A stretch of 64,000 bases of DNA from Balanoglossus misakiensis. Its lineage: Eukaryota; Hemichordata. This document shows positions 1-13,800 of the stretch, in pieces (positions within the stretch are counted from its first letter, which is position 1; each line of letters begins with the position of its first letter). The stretch lies in the NCBI GenBank assembly GCA_040954595.2, contig CM082576.2:7130001-7194000 (forward strand). Reading direction: 5' to 3'. The notes below the pieces were generated by a model. It did not search any database. It saw only the letters and a list, made by a program, of their open reading frames with translations, and was not told the DNA's origin. The position numbers were made by a program, and so were the translations under genes.

Positions 1-2459
1 ACCTGCAGTCCCTGTGCAGTGAACGTCTGGTTGGGCATGATCAAGCATCCGAAACGGGTGAAAGAAAATCCCGTGACACGTTCCGTCAGTGAGTCAAGTT
101 TTTCAAGGGTTATTTAAATAAACCTCCGAGAGGTTCAGGGCCTTCCAGTGTCTGCCGTGATAGCCTCCTAAAATTTTATGCTCTGGTTTAATTTTAACAA
201 TTTTCAATGACACTACCCACACATTGTCTACAGTAAATGTGCACCGTGCAAAAAAGCCGGAGTTGGGGCGCGTATACGATAAAAATAGTTTAATCATACA
301 GAAACCTCTATTAAACTGAATAAAATGAGCGCATCTTTATCCATATCTAGTCTCTTCATCGCAGAACATGCACGACCAGGCTATAAATAGCCGTCTTCAA
401 TGGGCAATTCACAATCTCCTGGATGCACAGCCGTGTTGGAACGAGCTATGTGACATTCAAATTTCCGTTCAACGTAAAAGAAGCGTGATTTTGATGGCCT
501 TTACTTTTTCAGCACTAATGACCCCGGCCAGAAGTAAAAATTATGCATTATATTGATGTCCTTAAATCTCCAAACAGTGGGCGGACAGGCAAGAAATTAT
601 CTCATCCTCAACAAGGTTCATAATACATATCTCGCATATTTATTGTATCATTCAATGTGCCTTTCTCAAATTAGCCAACAGCCAGTGCCATATCAGGGCG
701 CCGGCATATGTGCGCAGACATTCTAAATTTAAACATTACTGTTTAAAATGCTATTCTAAACCTAGTTTTATTATGACACAAATACGTTTCAAAATCGGCC
801 CTTTTTTAAAGTGCATTTCTCATATGTGCTCATATCATCTGACACCTCTAGATCTGTAAGAATACAGATTCGTTGCGCGCGCAAACCTTGCCTTTCATCC
901 ATACTTTTCCAAAATCCATAACATTACAATAAAAGCTTTACATCCCGGGTCGCCAAGAAAGACCTGTTTTATATCAGTATTGATTTGTCGGCTAGAAGTC
1001 ATGTCATATAAGCTTTATACAGGCAAGCATGTTCACGCTCATAGTTCCGCCCTTTTCCAAATCCAACATCTAATGTTTCTGCAATACCCCTGTGCCTCCC
1101 GATATAAACATCATTTTTCTGAGCCAGTGCTTCTGTAAGCCTGTTAATACCAGAGTGAATGTAGATATTAATACAGACAGTAAGATTGACCTAGATTCCG
1201 AACGTAAATGGAGCATCGCGCGAGATTGCGCGGCATTTATGTATTTAGGCTTTTAATAATCAACAAATTTCACATTTGTTTAAAAAATAGTGAATATGAA
1301 GTATAACATTGTGTTTGTTTTTAACTGTGGCCCGATTGCTTGTGGTAGATGGTAGCGGCAATTGGCATTTTCCTTCATGTTGGGGCCTGTGGTACTGGTT
1401 AGTACTCTCAGAGTGGATTGGTAGGCTAATTAACCCAAATTGCCGAGCATTCAAGCAAATCTTCGTGAAATCACCAAGGCAACCATGGCATCTCCAAGGC
1501 AACCAAGTTAAGAACACGGCCGCAGCCTGTTCGAAACAACGACACCAGTGACGCTGATTTCATCAAAAAACCGCGAAATTTCAAAGAAATATAGTTGATC
1601 AAGAAACGATGTCCCGAGTGCCGCACATTTCGAGACATACTCAAGAAAACAATAATGGTGTTTCACTGCAGAAAATACAGGCCTATAGCTATTCAGACAT
1701 AGAATGAAATATTGACAGGAAATCGGGAAAAGCTTGTTTCCTAATTGTATTGAAAGTATTCAGAGGGATTAAATAATAACAAAATAAATTCTTAAATGAA
1801 AACTAAGCGTTTGTGAAATAAAGGCAATTATATCATAATCTCACTGACATTGAGCTCGAGTGATCAAAGGGTTTGAATATTTAATAAGAAAATGTAAATA
1901 AAATATGAAAAGAAAGTCACAAGGGAACGTCATTGCTAAACGATCAGGTATTTTTCTTAAATTCCTACAGTGGCAGCTAGCTGTGCTGTAAGTACTTGTT
2001 TTCCGGCATTGTAAAAATGTCAGTCGGCTTAACCAAAAACCGACCCCGGGACAAACCTAAACCTAAACCTGCATTGAGAGCACGGCAAAGAGAAAAGGAT
2101 CCACCGCATTGAATGTTTTTGTTTTTCTTTATGAAATGAGTAGTTATTATCTATATATCTGCGTGTCACGTTCGGACCGTTTTGTAAAGAGTGATGAACT
2201 GAAAACATACAAACAAATAAACAAACAAACAAACAGACAATAAGCTTTGGTGTTTACTATTTTTGATTGACATTGGATACAGTTGCGCATGTCTGATTGG
2301 ATATCACGAAACGTATTTTTTAATTTAGATACATTAATTTAATTAAATTACGTAACCTATTGATTTTTATGTTTAACGCAGGTAGAATGTGACAGCAACG
2401 CTTTGACAAGAACTATGGGCTTTGGGTCACGTTTGAATGATAAAAAGGAAGGTTTCGGA
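1..2459. other. Non-coding 5' flank of the K2P cluster
   Basis: I see no convincing exon on either strand. Short open frames here have no coding character. The stretch holds a small (AAAC)n-type microsatellite around 2213-2236 and an AT-rich palindromic patch near 2335-2352. It probably contains the upstream promoter of K2P unit A, but no TATA box or initiator stands out. Confidence 0.5.
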
Positions 2460-2487
2460 AGAAGACTTCAATTGACGACAGGCCAAC

Positions 2488-2600
2488 TCAAGTGATTACT
2501 TCGACTTGCGCATTAGAATTCTGATGGAGCATCGGGGATGATTGACGAGGCGAGCTGCATGCGCCTCGCCCACAGTTGAAATTTTTGCGCCTGTCAAGTG
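2488..2600 (+). promoter_or_regulatory. Two TCAAGTG elements before K2P-A
   Basis: TCAAGTG occurs at 2488-2494 and again at 2594-2600, the second ending 21 bp before the ATG. Paralog B has the same pair close to its own ATG. The heptamer matches the published core of NK2-class homeodomain sites. It could equally be leader sequence left over from the duplication. Binding is inference. Confidence 0.3.
2524..2579 (+). promoter_or_regulatory. Two upstream ORFs and a GC hairpin in the K2P-A leader
   Basis: If the transcript starts upstream, its leader contains ATG at 2524 with a stop at 2539-2541, overlapped by a second ATG at 2538 with a stop at 2577-2579 (13 codons). The second uORF contains a 7-bp GC-rich stem (2546-2552 with 2562-2568) and a 9-base loop. 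The last uORF stop lies 42 bases before the main ATG. Such leaders usually lower or condition translation. The transcription start is unknown, so this is provisional. Confidence 0.35.
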
Positions 2601-2621
2601 AGAGACGACTCTGTAGCTGCA

Positions 2622-4162
2622 ATGTTGATGCAGTGGGTTTCTATGCTGGCCCTGAGCTTCGCCTTCCTCGTCTACCTGTTGATCGGCGGCGCCGTCTTCA
2701 TGACTTTGGAGGCCGACAATGAAGAATCAGCCCGCCTCGCTGTTCGCGAATTCAAGACAATGTGGCGGAAAGATTTCAACTGCGTAGACGAGAACGCCAT
2801 GGAGGGGTTGATCGCCGCTGCCGTTACCGCCATCGATAACGGCGTGTCTCCCGTCCAAAATGCAACCAGTCCGATGAATTGGGATTATAGCAGCTCGTTC
2901 TTCTTTGCTGGGACAGTAGTCACAACTATCGGTAAGATTAATTGATTATGCATTTTCCCGTGTTTTTGCATCATTAACAACTCCCATATTCAAAGGAATG
3001 TCTTGCTCTGCCTCACCACCTGTGTGACTTGGATGTCAGTGGTTATTTTATTTAGAGCGTCGAACGCTGTTCTCCCAAGAGATCTCTAAGCTAATTACGA
3101 ATTTTTAATATTATTAAGATTAAGTGGTTTCTCAAAGATTTATGACAATGCCCGATGGGCAAATATATTTTCAGCAGTGGTAAACAATGACAAGCAGCTC
3201 TTAATATCAAATCCATAACGAAGCACACATGTTTTATGATATCAATCAAGTGGATTGAGAATTTAATTTAATACAAGACCCCATTCTTGCATCTGTCATA
3301 TTTTTTAATGTATAATCATAATATCTTATGCTACATCTCAGGTTATGGAGAAAGTGTTCCGAGAACTTTCTGGGGTCGAAATGCTGTCATCATCTACGCT
3401 CTGATAGGAATACCGCTGACCGGCTGGACGCTAAGTACAATCGGAAACCACTGGGAAGCAACATTCCGTAAAAAGTGCAAACGGATCAGTCAGACTCTGC
3501 CGCGCAAAACGCCAAGATGGGCGCGACGCTTACTCCAAGTGCTGACCGTGGGTCTCATGAGCTGGTTCGTGTTTGTGATCGTCCCAGCACTGATCTTCAT
3601 GTATCTCGAAGGTTGGGATTTTTACATCGCTCACTATTACACCTTTGTGACCCTGTCCACGATTGGCTTCGGTGACTTTGTGGCCTCGCGCGATTTGAGG
3701 ATCTCGGAGAGGTACCAGTGGGTTTATGACGTCACGGTTGCAATATGGTACATCTTTGGTTTGTCGTATTTGTCAGTTGTTATCGCGGCAATCACCAAGC
3801 AACAGCACGGGAATTTGAAGAAGGTTAAATTATTCTCCAAAAAGTTAAGAAAGAGAAGCCGCGCGGATAAAGAAAGATATCTTTTGGAGAAGAGACCTCA
3901 ACGCCAACAACTTTGGCGCCATAAAATGAGCAGATCCTTGTCTATAGACTCGGGTCTTTCCGCGCTGGACGAGTGTTGCGTGGTGAGAAGATCCCGCATA
4001 CGGGACTGCCATACTGTGTCGCTGAGTATTGCTTGTGAGAGACACGGCCTTCAGCACGATGAACAGATTATGGACGCGGAAACAAGATTTATGAATGAAA
4101 CTGGTTCTGCTGGTCAGCACAATGGCGATTTGAAACCAAAGTTGGGATCGTTAGATACTTGA
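2622..4162 (+). CDS. Two-pore-domain K+ channel, unit A
   Basis: This gene encodes a K2P background potassium-channel subunit of the plasma membrane; K2P subunits work as dimers. The two coding exons are 2622-2931 and 3342-4162, with an intron inside the first selectivity-filter glycine codon (phase 1, GTAAGA donor, CAG acceptor). They give 376 residues. TM1 spans about 8-28. A cap helix with Cys54 and a glycosylation sequon at Asn80 follows. The first filter is TIGYGE (102-107), TM2 about 117-138, TM3 about 168-190, the second filter TIGFGD (210-215) and TM4 about 233-254. The cytosolic tail is basic and carries RSLSIDSGL at 301-309. The ATG at 2622 was chosen because the frame upstream lacks another ATG; the one at 2628 aligns exactly with the start of paralog B. 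The closest mammalian types by eye are TALK/TREK. Polyadenylation signals lie at 4734 and 4797. Confidence 0.93.
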
Positions 4163-4733
4163 TTATTACTGATTGGAGTTTTACAGTTGATCCTAGTTCG
4201 TATTATAATCTGAAGTACATTGTACATGTACGGACAAGAGGGCAAACCAAAATTCCTTGTCTTTTCTTGCAAGAAAAGTGGGCATGTCTAGTTGATACGA
4301 GTATAGATCATGTACAGTATCTGTTATTTTGGATAAATTGATTGTAGTGTCTGTGTCGTACTGTTCTTTCACAACTTTTTAAAATCAATGTTGCTCAGCG
4401 AAGTCATTTTTCTATCGGGATTTATACGGAAGAATAACTTTAATTGACTTCATATTCGAATAAACGTGTATAATTCCCGGTGTGTGCGTTTTCGGTTGGA
4501 ACACAGGTCACGCGTCGTAAAGGGGCAATTTTAAATCTATGTTCCTCACATTAGGGTCTTCGTGACTTTAAAATTAAGTGTTTAGGCCTATGTGTTGAAA
4601 TATTTAATCCTGGCCATCTGCTTTTAGATGATCGAAGCTGATAAAGGTGCGCCTTTAAAACGCCATTTGTGCACATTAATCCATTTTGAATCACAACTAA
4701 CATATATCAGTTTTGTGAATGAACTAGTATGTA

Positions 4734-4802
4734 AATAAAACATTTAAACAAAATATGTGGTGACATTTTCATTAATCAACTTGTGAATTAATGCAAAATA
4801 AA
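4734..4802 (+). terminator. Polyadenylation signals of K2P-A
   Basis: AATAAA occurs at 4734-4739 and 4797-4802, 570-640 bp after the stop codon of unit A. Both sit in AT-rich DNA suitable for a 3' UTR end. Assignment rests only on position and hexamer. Confidence 0.4.
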
Positions 4803-7800
4803 CGATTTTCAAGCGACATGTATCTCACCTTATGTATGTTTGACAATTCTGTTCCTAAGCTGTGGCTACAGGCCAATAAACGTTTGTCATTTATGACAGG
4901 TGCGATCGGCAGCAATGCAGTTGGTTTCTGTTGTGACTCTTCTTAGTTATCTTCTTAGTTATCTTCTTCATCTATGTATTGCCTCGCGGAACCCGACAAT
5001 AAGGACGCGGTGCGTGTTGAGGTCCACTTTTTTTTTTAATGTAAAAGTGGCTGATATAACTACAAATGCGTTGACGAAGAAACATTGGAGCAGCTATGTT
5101 GGTATTCACTCTGTAGCCTATGTATTGGACAAACATTTGTGTAGAATTTATTACTCTCACGCTGCTTGCAGCTATAATAATTATTCTATTATTTTAGCCC
5201 TCATAAAATACAGCCGCATCCCGCGTCATACCGAGGAACGCAGAGTACAGCGCCCTCAGTCATAAAATATTTTGCAACTTGAAGTTTACAACCTACTTTC
5301 GAACAAGGGTCGCTTGGCCGAAGACGGCGGGTGTAAAGGTCAGTGCTCAAAGTGTTAATTAACACACTTCAGTTATTCTAATTTGGCTATTGTGAGTGTC
5401 ACTTCGACACCTGGATCAGAAATTTGGGATGGGACAGTAAATAAACGGGGGACTTTTCGGTTGGGGACAAGTAAAGTTAGGCCTGCGACTCTCGATCCGA
5501 GCTCAGTTGTGTTACGGTCACTCCCTGTATGGAGTGACGTGACCCTCATGAATGTCAGGATCTGTGTCCATGAATATAATGTGTATAGCGTAAAGTAAAT
5601 ACCGATAATTTGTACATGCCAACCACACAAGTTGTGACAACATGCATGTGCAAGAATTTGTTGGATTCGTTGAGAGGCATTTCTTCGCCTGTCAATTGCT
5701 TAAAGGTCATAGACGTGAAACTATTCTGCTGCTGTCACTGTCAGTGTCAGGATTTTGTGTGGACACACATTAGCGACTGTCACTCCGTTTCAAAGAATCA
5801 TAAGCTATTAGACCAGCTATTATTAGACCAATCCAATTTGGCGAGAATAGTAGTATTGTCGTTCCACAGTGAATGAACTATAAAGTGATTATGATCAATT
5901 GACAATTGCATTGTTCAGAACTTTTCTTTTCCCTGAAAGATATTGACATGACTACAGTCTTCTATAGCAGATTGGGTGGGTCTGGGCGTGACTACCCAGA
6001 AAATAAGCGACTGTTTTTATGTAGAGATATTCAGGTTACCTGGCAACACACACTGTAGCTTGTCAATGTCATGGCCGTCTACATCATTGTTATCACAGTA
6101 CTTTCTATGAATGGCACCACTCACCAGAACGAGATTGTCATATAATCTGCATATTCTTGACACATGTAAAAGTTATGGAAAACGTACATCATACATGTTT
6201 TTTGTTTGAGGGGAAATGAATTGAAAAAAAAGGACAGGTTAAATGTGCAGTATGTGCCACACCCACCTTAAGAAATATGTGTTGAGATCACAAACTCATA
6301 CGAAGATTTGAAGTTCTGTAGCTGCAAAATTACGTATTTTGCGGAGCACATTTGAGCAAATCAGGGTAATCCCTCTAGCGAGAATTCGGAGACTTAAAGT
6401 GAATTTGAGCACAGGAGAAAATTGATCTGAGTCGGCACTGTGTCGCAAATTTACGGCAATGTTTAATGAATTGGAACCCGTATGAGTCATTTGTAAGCCC
6501 TATTGACTGTTAATAGAAAGCCCAGTGGGACATCTCAGCTCCTTTTTCCCCTAGGCGAAAACCACAATGCTAAATCTCAATCACATTTTACATGTGAATA
6601 TTAGAACACTCTGTCTGGTGATTTTATTTTTGGATTGAAGCAAAGAAAAATTGTAACTTAATGTGACTGTACTGCCACATCTAATGATGATCATGTTCTC
6701 ATATTGTACACATTTACATGTATTACACAGATACTCTGATGACTCAACCATAACTAATTCCCTTCATTCTGTATGTGCACACAATAAAGAGACATATTCA
6801 CACTTCTGAGATAATTGCCTAACAGTCTGCAAATTTTAATATACTACATACAGATATGACATTTTTCTGGTCATGCCGTGGATGAAAGTAGTGGAGACAG
6901 CCAATAAAGCTTAGTACACCATACTGAAAGTTTACCCCTATTATGAAAATTTTATATTACTGTTAAAACTCATACTTGGTGAGATCTGCTTGCTGGTGAC
7001 CTGGACACCTAGCTCCAAATGTGCATGTTTCAATGCATGTCGATCTTTTCATGCAGAAGATATACCATTTACACAATATATGGATGGTGTACAGAAGTGT
7101 ATGTAGCACACAGCTGCTGCTGATTTATACATTGAATCATCCAATGGTTCTTGCAATGCACGTAAAAATAGAAACAACATGCTGAAAAAACATCAATTTA
7201 CTGGTATCTACTGCATGTGCTTTTGGGGTCAAGTAGGCCATTCAGTGGGTTAAAATTTATTGGCCCTACATTATTAACATTTATGATATGTCATTTCCCA
7301 TTGATGAAATCATAAAAATATGTTTAGTGTCACCAGCGAAAACATTGAAGATACAGAATACCTGTGGTTGAGTTTATTGTTCAGTGCTAGAAATGAGACC
7401 TTGGACATGTCCAGAATAATGATTGAAATTGAGCATTTTCAATTGAAACAGTGGTATGGCTGGGTTTAGATGATCTTGTCATTTTTAGTGAAACAATGCA
7501 TATCCAGTCAACAGACGAGCATTTCCTCCTGTGAAGTGCAGGTCAGGTACACAAGATATATTTGCATTTCCAATTATCTCAGCCCACCAGATTTGTCTAA
7601 ATTAATTGGTCCTAGTGATACCGAGTGCAATATTGCCTTCAAGTTCACTATGATTCATATGATATGGCACATGAGTGAGGGGTGTCTGGTGTTGTAACTC
7701 AGCAAAATTAAAATGTATATGTCAAGTAAAACTCACTGAAAATAATTTCTTTTATTGTAATGTAAGCCTTGTATATTTTAGCCTGATGAGAGAGGTCCTG

Positions 7801-10800
7801 GCTTTCTGCCTTTCATTCAATTGTAAGACATGACGAAGCTTTATATACGCAATTTGTCACACTTAGGATTCAAGAGAGTAATTCCCATTTCAGCAGTAAG
7901 AAAAACATCTTCTGTTTGAGGATCTGCCACTGAGTAGAATGATTTGTTTGCATGAATTCCGGCTGAACCCATAATGACACACCACTATCAAGTCTTGTAA
8001 ATAGGTTTGGTTACAACTGCTATTGGGTTTGTGTGTCAGCATGGGAGAGGCGTGTGTTTGTGATGTTCACCTTTCACCAGATAATTCGCTGGAAACACCT
8101 TTCACCACATAATACATCGGGAACACTATAGACTCGCTATTGTAAATAGGTGGAATGGTGTTTTTTTTTAACAATTGCACACGGACTGTTCAAATCCAAA
8201 AATCAATATATTACCAAAATAATGTTTGCTTTTATCTGCTGGCTATACAATCTCCACAATTGATTCAATGTGTCTTTCCTGTTGGTTGGTATTAGTTTTA
8301 GTTATATTTGCAGAAATGATGATGTCCAACAGTGTAAATACAGCTTGTAAAAATATTGGGATAGCAGGTTAATTTTATCACAGGAAGTTGTCAGAATGAA
8401 AGTCTCTTTTGTATGGAGGCAATACAGATCTCCATGGTGATATTACCTGTGTTATCCCAAGCACTTTCGCTATTAAATATACAATTATACAAACATACAA
8501 TTTGACTGATGCTTCTTCTTAATAATGAGTGATTTTATGCTATAAGTATAAAGTCTGTGGAGAAAAAGACAGAGTACATGTATATATCCTACCCGCTACA
8601 ATTATTCAGAGTCATAGGGAGGTCATTGGTATTAAGGAGAAGTGAATCTGTTATATATGCTGAGAATGCTAATTATGCTGTTGTCAGGGTTACCAGACCA
8701 CACCTCTTGTTTGCTTGCACAATGACATACAAATGTTCTAGTGTGTGTGTTTGCATGCTCACTCAAACTCATCACTTGGATTTGCTTGGCTGCAAGTGAC
8801 TCATACATGTATAATACTTCAAACTGCCCAGGTGGTACATGAATGTGGAGAAATGTTGGTGAGTTAAATCATATTGTTTCATTTTTTTCCGTGTGAAGCT
8901 GGCATTTTGTATGTGCCAGGGACTGAAAGGTACAAGGCTTTTGCTGGTACAGTTTGATGTACACATTACCTGTAGTTGTGTGTATGGATATACATTTAGC
9001 TTGTGGCAGTTTAAGAGTCTAAAACATTCAGTACCGGTGTTCAGTGGTATGTATAATCTTCTCAAATACATGTATGATGGTTATAATCAGAGGACAAAAT
9101 TTACCTTTATGGTTTGTGATGATTTGATGATAATTAAGATTTTGCAGCTATGATGTTTATTTTTTTGTATGAACACGTTGAATGAATGTGCTAGGAGTTC
9201 TACTACATCCACTGTTTAACTGCGGAGTTTCTACACTTGTGAATGAGATACAGTACACCACATGTTTAATGTGCGCTAGATAATTTAAACGCATTGTTAA
9301 ATTAAGCGATTCATATAAAAGGGCAGGAATTAAGGACCGTTCTCTGGTCACAGGTGGGCTGCATGCAATTAGGTTGCCATTTCATAGATATCAGACCTCT
9401 AGGGATGTAGAAATAACCGGCAGCTGATAGAAACAACTGTTGCTGGCAAAAATTAGCTGACTATGAAATGATCACGAGTTCAATGAAAAATCAGGGATGC
9501 ACACTAGTGGTATACTATATGTAGAAAATACTTATTGCAGGTGGCTATAGTAAAATCACAGCCAGTACCAGTAACAAGAAGCATTGTGAAAGCAATTTTA
9601 AAGCAACTGATGTTGATCTTCAGCATTAAAATATAACCATAAGCTAACTGTATTTGTGGATAGCCTAATTGATGCAAAGAATGATGATGGTTGCATTGGG
9701 TACTGAGTGCTTACATCTTAGCTGGCAACCAATGATGAATTGCCTTCAGAGTCAAACCAGTCGCATATGTATACAAACTACAGGCTGTGAGTATAACTGC
9801 TGACAGGAAATTGACCTGAAATGAATTGAGCGTTGTTTAACAAACAGTGACGAGTCATAGTAATTCCTGCCAAGAGGTTTACCTGACATGCTGTAATTGA
9901 AAGCAAAGAATAAATGTTTGTATTGCCCCCAGCCCCCCACCCATCCCATGATGCACCTTAGATAACTTTAAGATATTCTGTTTGTGGTTACCATTGTTAT
10001 AACAGCAAAGAGAAAACACCTCAAAATGACAGCATACTCCAAATGTATGCTGGATTTATTATGTAGTATACAAATATATCACATGTATCTCATCTGTACA
10101 ACGTTATTGTAGAATTTGCCACAACAAACATTTGATAGTGCAGTGACAGATCTGTATGTTTTGTGCTTGGCTGTTAGTATTACCAAGGTCTTATTGGCCT
10201 ATGCAACGCTCAGAGCTAATAATGATTACTTCAAATTTACCATCATCACTATTCTCAATAGCCACAACTAGAAATTGTTTGTCAAACTTTATTATACACT
10301 GTTGCTTATGTTTTTTTAGGGTTCATAATTTCGCCTACTTGAAATTTTTCATAATACACCTCAAAATATACATGCTAATCAGTATATTATCAAAGAGGTC
10401 CGGGTGGTATACTTGTTCTACCGTATGTAATAAATCAATTACCTAATTTAATTTTTCACATATCATCTCCTTAGGGAAATTCCGCGTTAAATGTTGTTTT
10501 TGTTGTTGCTCCAGGCATTTTGTGTTAATTTCCCAGCAGGCTGGTGCCCTAAATTGTGCCGAATGGCACCGGGAATTCCTCCTGCACCTCCGATGTTTTC
10601 CTCTTTTTCTTTGCCAGTTGCCGCGCATTGCACCCATGAGCAGAACCATAAAGCTACAGTAATGAAAATTTAGCTGTCATTTTGTCAAGACACACACCAG
10701 CAGCATTAATAAATCACAATTATATACTGCTGTTCTGACACTGTGTGGGCAGATAGGTGCGGTTTTGTAATATAAAGGACTATCATGTCTTGCAGGCAGA

Positions 10801-13800
10801 TGAGCAGAATTAGACCTCCTTCATCTTGTTTAATCTCCTTCACCTGAATGCAAAGGAACGGTTCGTTTATACAAACTACAGAGGTCAGTCGGCTGAATCA
10901 AGACTTGATCAAGTGTGAGTATTAATTGAACGTTTTTTACTTGGTTGGTTTTTTTCAATTGAATTGGTATAGATGTGAATCTTTAATTCACAATGGAAAG
11001 TTCATTTTCTTATTCTGTTATTCCTATCACGTGACCTGTTCATTAGATTCAACAGTACATAAGGTGTGCCCGAGTGACAATCCCACCTGTGAAATTCCTG
11101 ATAATTACACTGGGCGCCACTGCCTGCTCAGGTCATAAAGCAAGAAAGGATATATACATGTACTGTAATGCTCGAGCCACAATCAGAGGACAGGTTGATA
11201 TCATGTTTGTGTATACCCATCAGTAAGCCCATACAAAAGAACTATAGTTTAAGTTTGAAAATAAACTCATGAAAATAATGCGAAAATATGGCACCTTTTT
11301 GAATTTTGTCACTGTATTGACAGTAGAACTTGAAAGTGCCACTCCCATCTCGTGATTGTTATTTTTCCTGTTAAATTATGCATTGACTGCAAGACAATTC
11401 AAACTTGATCTTGTCATGCATATCTTGTAGCTCATTGGGTATTTAATTTCAATGAGGTTAGACTGTAAATTTTGTACACAACAAAACTGTTCAGTAAATG
11501 GCAAATAAATGTACCAATTTACGTGAGAAGCTATCAGTCAGAAATTGACCCGTGCTACAGTTGCTGTGCTTCAACCTGCAGGCACATTTATCCAATTTTC
11601 TATGCAGTTGACGTGCTGTATCAATATGTGTTGATTAGACAGGGATCTACTTGATTTCATGACAGGAATGTAAAACGAGACAGTTCTTTTTTTTTTCCAA
11701 GTGCATTATTTCTGAAAAAGTTTAATTCCACATACTATTTGAAGTGTTTGTTTTTCTAGCTTGTTTTTCCTGGGGGATACTGATTTATGTTTGCAATCCA
11801 GTGACTTACTGCTGTATCACAGTGTCACAATACACCGCGGTGTTTGCCTCCATAGCAACAAGAAGATGAGTTAGATTGGTACATTTGGCCTCCATGGTGA
11901 CAAAGATGAAATGTCCCTAGAGCCAAAAAGATGGACAAATAGCAGTGTATAGTCACACCTGTTTTTGGTCTCACGGAACCATTACAGATCAGAATTAGAG
12001 TATACTAATATCATCATGCCACACACTTGATGGATTGTCTGCCGAATGCATGACTTAATTCATCTGTGGCTTTCTGGCAGAAATGGATAAAAAATTGCAG
12101 AGTTATGATGACACAAGCGTGTATCTCAAAGAAATTTATGTTTTGCTCACATGGATATGGGATGCGTTGTCATGGTTTAGGATATTTCTGGCGTGGTGAG
12201 TACGAAGGTTTCAGCTGCATGGCTTCCCAACCATGGAAATCCCCCGAGATTAGCTCCTGATACTCTTTTACCTATAAATCTAATGATGTCTGCTCTTTTT
12301 CTGAGCCGTGTTGATGAGAAAGTGACTGAGTGTGGGAGTGTCTGTTTTCTTTGATAATCTGTGCTGGCTGTTTCAAATCAGAACATAATGAAGGCAGATT
12401 TACAAGTACATTGTACATGTAGATATAGGACATGCTCAGATGCAAGTTTGCCTTAATGTCTGTACTGAAGACTGAGTTTATCACAAAAACGGGGTTGCTG
12501 TTTTGTTCTGTATTTGTGATGTGCATGTGGATCCTCAAAGCGTCAGGGTGTGTGGTTTAGGTTGCAGTACAATTCAACCATTGCAGCCCGCGGTACCCTT
12601 GAATAATTGGCTCTCACAAGGATAATGTGTGTTTAGTGAACCAGTTAATTGTACGACCATGCAGGCTTATAGAGTTAATAATCATTGATTCTGCCTACGA
12701 CTGATGTACAAAGTTTGCGCTGAATAATTTCAATAAGCTTCAGTCAACAGACGGTTCAGATGCGTGCATGAACATATATGTACCATCACTATTCACAATT
12801 GGCAGATTTGCATAAATGTGAGCAGACTAGTGCATGTGTATACCGGTATTTATGAAAATTGAATATAGAAGCGTAATGGGTTGGACTCACATTTGCATCC
12901 ATGGCCTTGGATACCAATTCACACCTAGTGAAGTGGTCAATACATAGAACTAGCGATGGACCAATACAGTGAAAGGATTAATCCTTTACATTATTTTATA
13001 ATGATGCCAAATTACGTGGTTTTATAAGGCCTTTCTGCTTTACATATCACGTAATAATGAAGTGAAATCGTTGAAAACCTCCAAATTTGAATAGTCTCAC
13101 AGTTTATCGAATTCTACATCTAAAGGCAAAATTATTACGCAAATATGAACTCAACTAGTCAAGCGTCTTCCTCTGTATGTGTGATGAGGAGGAAAAACAA
13201 TCCATCGATGTTGAATTATTGAAGTAGGCAAAGCATCACAAAGTGTCAGCCAATATAAGTTACCGTGGAAACAGTGCATGAGCACAGTTCAGATTGGAAA
13301 ATAAAACAGAAGTAAAGTGTTCAGTTGAATAATTAAAATAATATGCTATATATCATTCTGAGGGCTTTGCCTCTCTCATGCGGAAGTTACATGTAGGTGA
13401 ATAAATTTGTCGCTCAGTTTACATTGTTATTGTATCGGCGTATGGATGTGATGTGTGCATAGTTCATATGGACCATACGTGTATAATGTAATATCATCAT
13501 GAAATGGTTTATATATACTTTTTTCAGAACATGGTCCGTCTAGAGGGTCTGCATGTTCAGACTAAATTGTCCAATTGAGAAACGAGGAAAATAACGAGAA
13601 AAAATATTCTGTATTAAATCTTGTCCATCGTATGGTTAATCTTGCATTGGCAGAGATCAATTTAACGTAACATCTTGTCATGCAGAGAAGTAATAAATGA
13701 ACACTTCAACCAAGATAAAATTGTCACAGTTGAAACCTCTAGGCATTATTCGTGGTTTCGTTGAGTGTGTGTATATTTTATCTGTTCAGACAACCAATAA

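Noticed and set aside
2056-2072. CCTAAACCTAAACCT resembling telomeric repeat
   Set aside because: Only about two and a half units, and the period is not the animal CCCTAA.
3727-3734. TGACGTCA in K2P-A
   Set aside because: It is formed by codons of a conserved coding stretch before TM4, so a regulatory reading is not supported.
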